64,000 nucleotides of DNA from Fibrobacterota bacterium (GTDB taxonomy: Bacteria > Fibrobacterota > Chitinivibrionia > Chitinivibrionales > Chitinispirillaceae). How positions within the stretch are numbered: the stretch's first letter is position 1; each line of letters begins with the position of its first letter. The notes below the pieces were generated by a model. The model saw only the letters and a list, made by a program, of their open reading frames with translations, made no database searches and was not told where the DNA came from. The DNA is taken from assembly GCA_023436205.1 (NCBI GenBank), contig JAEZKC010000014.1:62001-126000 (forward strand), written 5' to 3'. Positions 59,879-64,000 of this stretch are shown piece by piece. Made by a program: the position numbers and the translations under genes.

Positions 59879-61198
59879 TTATTTCCAAAGTAACCTGGCT
59901 TGATAAACTGTAGTGAAATCGTCAGTTCTGATTCTGATTATGAGCCATCCCGTTGGCAGAGAATACTCCTGCAAGTTTATAATGGCTTTACTTTTAATAA
60001 TTGCGACTCTGATGGTTTCAATCTTTTTTCCTCTTAAATCAAAGAGCTCAACAGTGCAGTACGGACTGTTAATAATTGATAGCTGTATTTCCTGGTTTGA
60101 AAACTTCGTCAGTGAATAGTCAGAACCGCTTGCTTTTTGTCTTACTGCCACACCAGGATAGATGTATTGGTATCTATCGCGCAATTCGTTTGTCCATCCA
60201 GCCACTTCATTCCAGGATTGTTCCGTTCTGGTAAGTATATTTCCCAAAAAATCATGATTGAAAACAGTGCGCGAGTTTGGAATCCAGTCGATACTTGACC
60301 AGATGTAATTCACAGTAGTCGTGACTTGGCCGACTGCATTTATTGTATCGATTACTCTTCTGGAATTGATCCACGATTCTCCGGACACAAACTGAATCAC
60401 TGAAGTCTTCACAATTGAATTCTGTATTGCTGCATAGGAAATTGTTGTTCGTTCAACGGGCGTAAGAATAGATGATGGCTGTACTGCTCCATAGATGATT
60501 CGCTCTGTGAGTCGGTTCTCTGAATCGTAGGAATAAGTGCGTTTACTGATACTGTTCCATTTTTCATTTTTAAATTGCTCAAAGAGAGATGAATCGATCA
60601 GTGTGTCTGAACCGAAAAACTGCAGTTCCCGTTCTACATTTACCCAGGAAAGAAATGCCTCGTTCCAGGTTTCATGAAGAAAGAGCGTCTGCCTGCCCTC
60701 TGAGTTGTATTGGTAGCTGTAGCGGTATTGAGGCAGCCAGCCGGAAGTGTTCCAGATTGAGTGGTGCCGCAGGGATATTTGTTTTTGAGAGGTATAAAGG
60801 GTAATATCGCGGGTTTGGTTCAGCCAGGAGGGGGCGGCTGCGGAAGTGACGGGCTCCTGAGAGATGATGGTATCTGCCTGGGGGTGTCGCTTTATTATTC
60901 TGCGAAAGGTGGGAATCCAGGAGAAAGTGGAAGCATCATAGGTTTCGTGAGTGCGGATGCTTGTAAAGGGCGCAGGGTAGCTGATTATAATTCTTCTGGC
61001 GGGATATGAAGTGCTGCCCTCATAAAATTCTACTCTGGTTTCGTTATATCGGTCATCATAGAAGGTGAGGACCTTTTCACTTACCGCCCATTGGCTGATC
61101 CATACCTCCTGTGCAAAGAGGCTTACCAGTCCGGTGTCATTCTGTGCGAAAGACAAGGTTGAAAGGAACAGTAGAGTGATTCCTGCAGCTTTATACAT
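59879..61198 (-). CDS. Secreted YD-like repeat protein with Por-type C-terminal domain
   Basis: 439 residues from the ATG at 61198, with GGAGG 4 bases upstream. A signal peptide (MYKAAGITLLFLSTLSFAQ) is followed by repeated Trp/Tyr-rich segments (for example SWINSRRVIDT, DWIPNSRTVFN, GWTNELRDRYQY) of about 35-45 residues, which resemble YD/RHS-type repeats. The last 75 residues (VELFDLRGKKIETI to LPTGWLIIRI) match the T9SS-type sorting domain of Por-secreted proteins. Whether a T9SS exists in this organism is unknown. Confidence 0.75.
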   Translation of the reverse strand: MYKAAGITLLFLSTLSFAQNDTGLVSLFAQEVWISQWAVSEKVLTFYDDRYNETRVEFYEGSTSYPARRIIISYPAPFTSIRTHETYDASTFSWIPTFRRIIKRHPQADTIISQEPVTSAAAPSWLNQTRDITLYTSQKQISLRHHSIWNTSGWLPQYRYSYQYNSEGRQTLFLHETWNEAFLSWVNVERELQFFGSDTLIDSSLFEQFKNEKWNSISKRTYSYDSENRLTERIIYGAVQPSSILTPVERTTISYAAIQNSIVKTSVIQFVSGESWINSRRVIDTINAVGQVTTTVNYIWSSIDWIPNSRTVFNHDFLGNILTRTEQSWNEVAGWTNELRDRYQYIYPGVAVRQKASGSDYSLTKFSNQEIQLSIINSPYCTVELFDLRGKKIETIRVAIIKSKAIINLQEYSLPTGWLIIRIRTDDFTTVYQARLLWK

Positions 61199-61334
61199 GT
61201 TTCCTCCATAGGTTTTCGGCTCTGTTTGTAGTCCCCTCAATCTTTAAGCCATTATTTTCGGGGAGGATTTCTTCCGCTTTTGGAGCAGTTATTGCACGGG
61301 AATTCAATGAATATCTTCTTCGGGCGGGCTTTCA

Positions 61335-62231
61335 ATGGATATTTTCGATCTGGTTGGCCCCAATCGGGCCGTGGCCATTTTCGGTATCAAACTAGTGGGT
61401 TTTACTGCAGAAAACGGGCGAAAGCTTCTTCTTACAGTTACCCTTTTCATCCTGTTACGCATTCTGTTTCGTTTGCTGAATATGATAAGCCACCACATTG
61501 CAGTTAAGCGTCATCTGGTCCGCACCCACTTCTGGTCAACTCAGGCACTAAGCATCCTTTTTACCATTGTATTCATCATCGGATTTCTTTCAATATGGTT
61601 TGATGACCCGGTTCGCCTCACTACCGCACTGGGGCTTGTCACCGCAGGGCTTGCCTTTGCGCTTCAGCGGGTTATCACATCCATTGCCGGATATGTGATC
61701 ATTTTAAGAGGCAAACTGTTTAACGTGGGCGACAGAGTCTCTTTCGGAGGTGTTCGGGGCGATGTGACTCAGCTTAATTTCACCTATACCACTGTTATGG
61801 AAATGGGACAGCCGCCCTCTGTACAAATGGCTGATCCGGCAATGTGGGTGGAAGCTCGGCAGTATACCGGACGCGTGGTAACAATAACAAATGATAAGAT
61901 AGTTGATAATCCTGTTTACAATTACACTAAAGAATTTCCCTTTATTTGGGAAGAACTGCACATAATGGTTCCCTACACTACAGATTTTAAAAATGCCGAA
62001 AAGATAATACTTGATGCTGCTTCCGAATATACCCTCAAAATCGCCGACATCAGCGCAGATGCTCTTCATAAGCTGGAAAAGCGCTATTTTATAAAGGCAG
62101 CTGAACTATCCCCTCGGGTTTACTTCCGTATCACTGATAACTGGCTTGAAATGACTGTCCGGTTTATCTGCAGAAGTCACAGGATCCGTGATCTGAAGGA
62201 TGCAATCAGTCGTCGCATCGTTGATGATTAA
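61335..62231 (+). CDS. MscS-type mechanosensitive channel-like protein
   Basis: 298 residues. Three hydrophobic segments (about 28-52, 69-88, 93-125) precede the MscS beta domain (FNVGDRVSFGGVRGDVTQLN) and an alpha/beta C-terminal domain. The third segment resembles the pore-lining helix (ALGLVTAGLAFALQRVITS). The beta domain contains an insertion (about 155-180) relative to the usual MscS. It may release solutes on osmotic shock. ATG is preceded by only a weak ribosome site. Confidence 0.83.
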   Translation: MDIFDLVGPNRAVAIFGIKLVGFTAENGRKLLLTVTLFILLRILFRLLNMISHHIAVKRHLVRTHFWSTQALSILFTIVFIIGFLSIWFDDPVRLTTALGLVTAGLAFALQRVITSIAGYVIILRGKLFNVGDRVSFGGVRGDVTQLNFTYTTVMEMGQPPSVQMADPAMWVEARQYTGRVVTITNDKIVDNPVYNYTKEFPFIWEELHIMVPYTTDFKNAEKIILDAASEYTLKIADISADALHKLEKRYFIKAAELSPRVYFRITDNWLEMTVRFICRSHRIRDLKDAISRRIVDD

Positions 62232-62309
62232 CCATCGCCTCTCAGACAGTCGACATCGTAGGTTTTCCCAAAGTCGAGCTGAAAGACGATGACCAGTAGT
62301 CGAAAAGAT

Positions 62310-62815
62310 TATTGTAAAGCCGGGTTTCCTGATCTGGTATATGAATCGGCCGGGGGGAGATAGATCTGGGTAACGTTTTTGGATGTAAAGGCGGTGTTGT
62401 TGTAGAAGAATATGTTTTTACAGGGTCTTTATAGCTGCAGTTCCAGATAACATTGGTGAACGGTTATGTCAGAGCAGTGATTATTGTAACCTTCTCTCCC
62501 GGTTGGGCTTTAAAGGTTACCGGTGCGGACGCTGTTCCTGACGTAAGCACCTTCAGTGTTTCGTGATATGTTCCCCCCCATGATATGGACCACATCACCC
62601 GATTGCGCCTGTGCTGCAGCCAGCTGAATGGTTTTAAAAGGGTTCTCCGGGCTGCCGTCTCCATCATTACTATTCGTGCAGTCTACGTAATATTCTGACC
62701 CGTTTGCTGAGATGAAAAGAAACATTACTGCTGCATTGATTAAAAAAAGCTTTCTCAATAAGCCTCCCACAAATGAATTTAGAGGAGTATTAGTGGATAA
62801 AACTCTGGAAAACAT
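62310..62815 (-). pseudogene. Decayed right-handed beta-helix (pectate-lyase-like) gene
   Basis: A signal-peptide-bearing N-terminus (VMFLFISANGSEYYVDCTNSN shown in parts: LFISANGS, then YYVDCTNSNDGDG) and PFKTIQLAAAQA give the typical start of secreted beta-helix proteins. The frame is lost at a G7 run on the minus strand (62573-62579): dropping one base joins VVHIMGG to TYHETLKVLTSG. After about 30 codons the second frame stops, and a third frame shows helix-like NIFFYNNTAFTSKN before further stops. So it carries at least two disruptions and is probably non-functional. Confidence 0.7.
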
Positions 62816-62941
62816 TTTGCTATTGCTTATGCGCCCGATCTGGCATAGCAGTATCCTTTTATCTACATTTGAAGTGCAGAAATCATGGATCGGCTATTGA
62901 GCAGGAGCAGAGTTCGTACCTTTTTTCATGAAAGTTCAAAA

Positions 62942-64000
62942 ATGACAAATGATATTATTTCGCTTTATAAAACGCGACTTAAAACCTTCACCTCTTCGAT
63001 AGCCCGACTGAAGCGGAGGAGTTCCGCACTCAGCAACCTTCGGCTGCTTGCCTTTGCCGCCGCTTTCGGGGGAGTGATTTTCATCTTATATTACAAAAGG
63101 CCTGAGGCTCTCCCTTTATTGTTTACCATTTCATCGTTCATTTTCTTTATTGCCCTTATTATCACTCACAGTCGAGTTTCAGAGAATATGAAGTTTCTTA
63201 TCGCAATCGCCGAAGTAAACAGAAAAGGTATCGATCGACAGGAAAACCGGTGGCAGAGTTTTGAAGAGAAGGGGGAGGGCTTTCTAAACCCCGAACATTT
63301 TTACACGGGTGACCTTGATATTCTTGGAACAGGTTCGCTTTACCAGTACATTTGCGTTGCACACACTTTTCTTGGGCGGAAAAAGCTGGCGGCCATGCTT
63401 TCGGAAAATACTCCCGATACAGAGGATATATCCGGGAATCAGGAAGCAATCAGGGAACTTTCTTCGCTGTTGGAGTGGAGACAAACATTTGAAGCGCGTT
63501 CTGTGCTGGAGAAGGGGTACGGAGAAAATCCCGAACCGCTTCTGCAGTGGATGAAACCGGACCAGGTTTCACTCTCTTTACTTAAGTTTCGCTGGCTGTT
63601 ACTTGCTCTTCCTTTTGCTTCCATTGCTCTTTCTTTTCTACTCTATATGCTCTTTTCCATCCCAGCGCTGGTTTTTCTGTTTATCCCTATCAACGTTTTG
63701 ACCTACTTTAGTTTCAGCGGAAGGATATCCCGTGATCTGAATCGTTTTGACAAATATGAGAAAACAATTCAAATGTATGCGGTTCTACTTGATATGATTG
63801 AACGCCAGGCTTTTCATTCACCAAAGTTGAATGAGATCTGCAAAGAGATAAAGGGCGGCTCTCATGTCAAATCATCGTCAGCACTGGAATCCCTTTACAG
63901 ACGTATTACCTTTTCCCAGATACGATATAACGGACTGGTCGCATTTGCATTGAATCTCTTTTTTCTCTGGGATATCCAAAGTCTTCTTTCACTTTACTCC
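62942..64000 (+). CDS. Membrane-bound MutS-family protein, N-terminal part
   Basis: The frame from the ATG at 62942 (an in-frame ATG at 62885 would add 19 residues) runs to the window edge without a stop, giving 353 codons. It has two hydrophobic segments near the N-terminus (about 39-75), a connecting region with DLDILGTGSLYQYI, which matches the MutS core (DLDLFG-S-F) of membrane MutS-related proteins, and a second hydrophobic pair (about 220-260). The ATPase domain lies outside the window. Such proteins are not part of ordinary mismatch repair. Confidence 0.8.
   Translation, partial: MTNDIISLYKTRLKTFTSSIARLKRRSSALSNLRLLAFAAAFGGVIFILYYKRPEALPLLFTISSFIFFIALIITHSRVSENMKFLIAIAEVNRKGIDRQENRWQSFEEKGEGFLNPEHFYTGDLDILGTGSLYQYICVAHTFLGRKKLAAMLSENTPDTEDISGNQEAIRELSSLLEWRQTFEARSVLEKGYGENPEPLLQWMKPDQVSLSLLKFRWLLLALPFASIALSFLLYMLFSIPALVFLFIPINVLTYFSFSGRISRDLNRFDKYEKTIQMYAVLLDMIERQAFHSPKLNEICKEIKGGSHVKSSSALESLYRRITFSQIRYNGLVAFALNLFFLWDIQSLLSLYS

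Overview
The window reads as chromosomal DNA of a free-living, motile or chemotactic Gram-negative bacterium of moderate GC. Envelope genes point to an outer membrane: a secretin, a GT9 (heptosyltransferase-type) enzyme, several lipobox lipoproteins and a beta-barrel-like protein. The mix of a B-family DNA polymerase, Gld-type ABC operon, histone H1-like Hc1 protein, radical SAM DUF512 protein, tail-anchored Ser/Thr kinase and a Por-like C-terminal domain would fit the Fibrobacterota or a neighbouring FCB-type lineage. That assignment is inference with low to moderate confidence. I saw no rRNA, tRNA, CRISPR, insertion sequence or prophage.

Layout. 0-10.3 kb: a cut-off exported protein, DNA polymerase II, a coiled-coil protein with an M23 endopeptidase, a convergent Ser/Thr kinase, a GT9 glycosyltransferase, then a run of secreted small protein, thioredoxin, B12-type radical SAM and GT2 glycosyltransferase, and a flavin reductase-like protein. 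10.3-18.7 kb: an eight-gene minus-strand type IV pilus/type II secretion operon (ATPase, secretin, PilM/N-like fusion, PilO, PilP-like, GspK/PilX-like, two prepilins) without its platform protein or prepilin peptidase. 18.8-27.6 kb: metabolic and housekeeping genes (two SDRs, a PQQ-type sugar dehydrogenase, an epimerase, a glycogen debranching enzyme preceded by a frameshifted membrane gene, ThpR, TsaD with a coupled 47-residue membrane protein, and a membrane STAS-like protein).

27.6-34 kb: a receiver-HATPase protein, a receiver lacking its phospho-acceptor Asp, a 51-residue zinc-ribbon protein, and a large Ig-repeat lipoprotein with a beta-barrel partner gene. 34-40 kb: DUF512, pseudouridine synthase and HAD phosphatase overlap in one operon; then an EIIA-CBS protein sits next to an ArsB/NhaD-type permease. 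39.9-45 kb: a DUF2760 protein with two divergent Hsp70-like ATPases. 45.1-49.9 kb: a Gld-type ABC system and an Hc1-like gene. 50-53.4 kb: SppA peptidase, a LysM transglycosylase and a Cys-rich small protein. 53.6-64 kb: a PAS-LuxR regulator, two chemoreceptors, a MazG-type hydrolase, a YD-like repeat protein, an MscS-type channel, a decayed beta-helix pseudogene and the start of a membrane MutS-family protein.

Most promising for new biology: the DUF2760-Hsp70-Hsp70 module, the receiver/HATPase/STAS-like cluster, the odd pilus operon proteins, and several small genes (51 and 47 residues, 59-residue Hc1) that length cut-offs easily miss.
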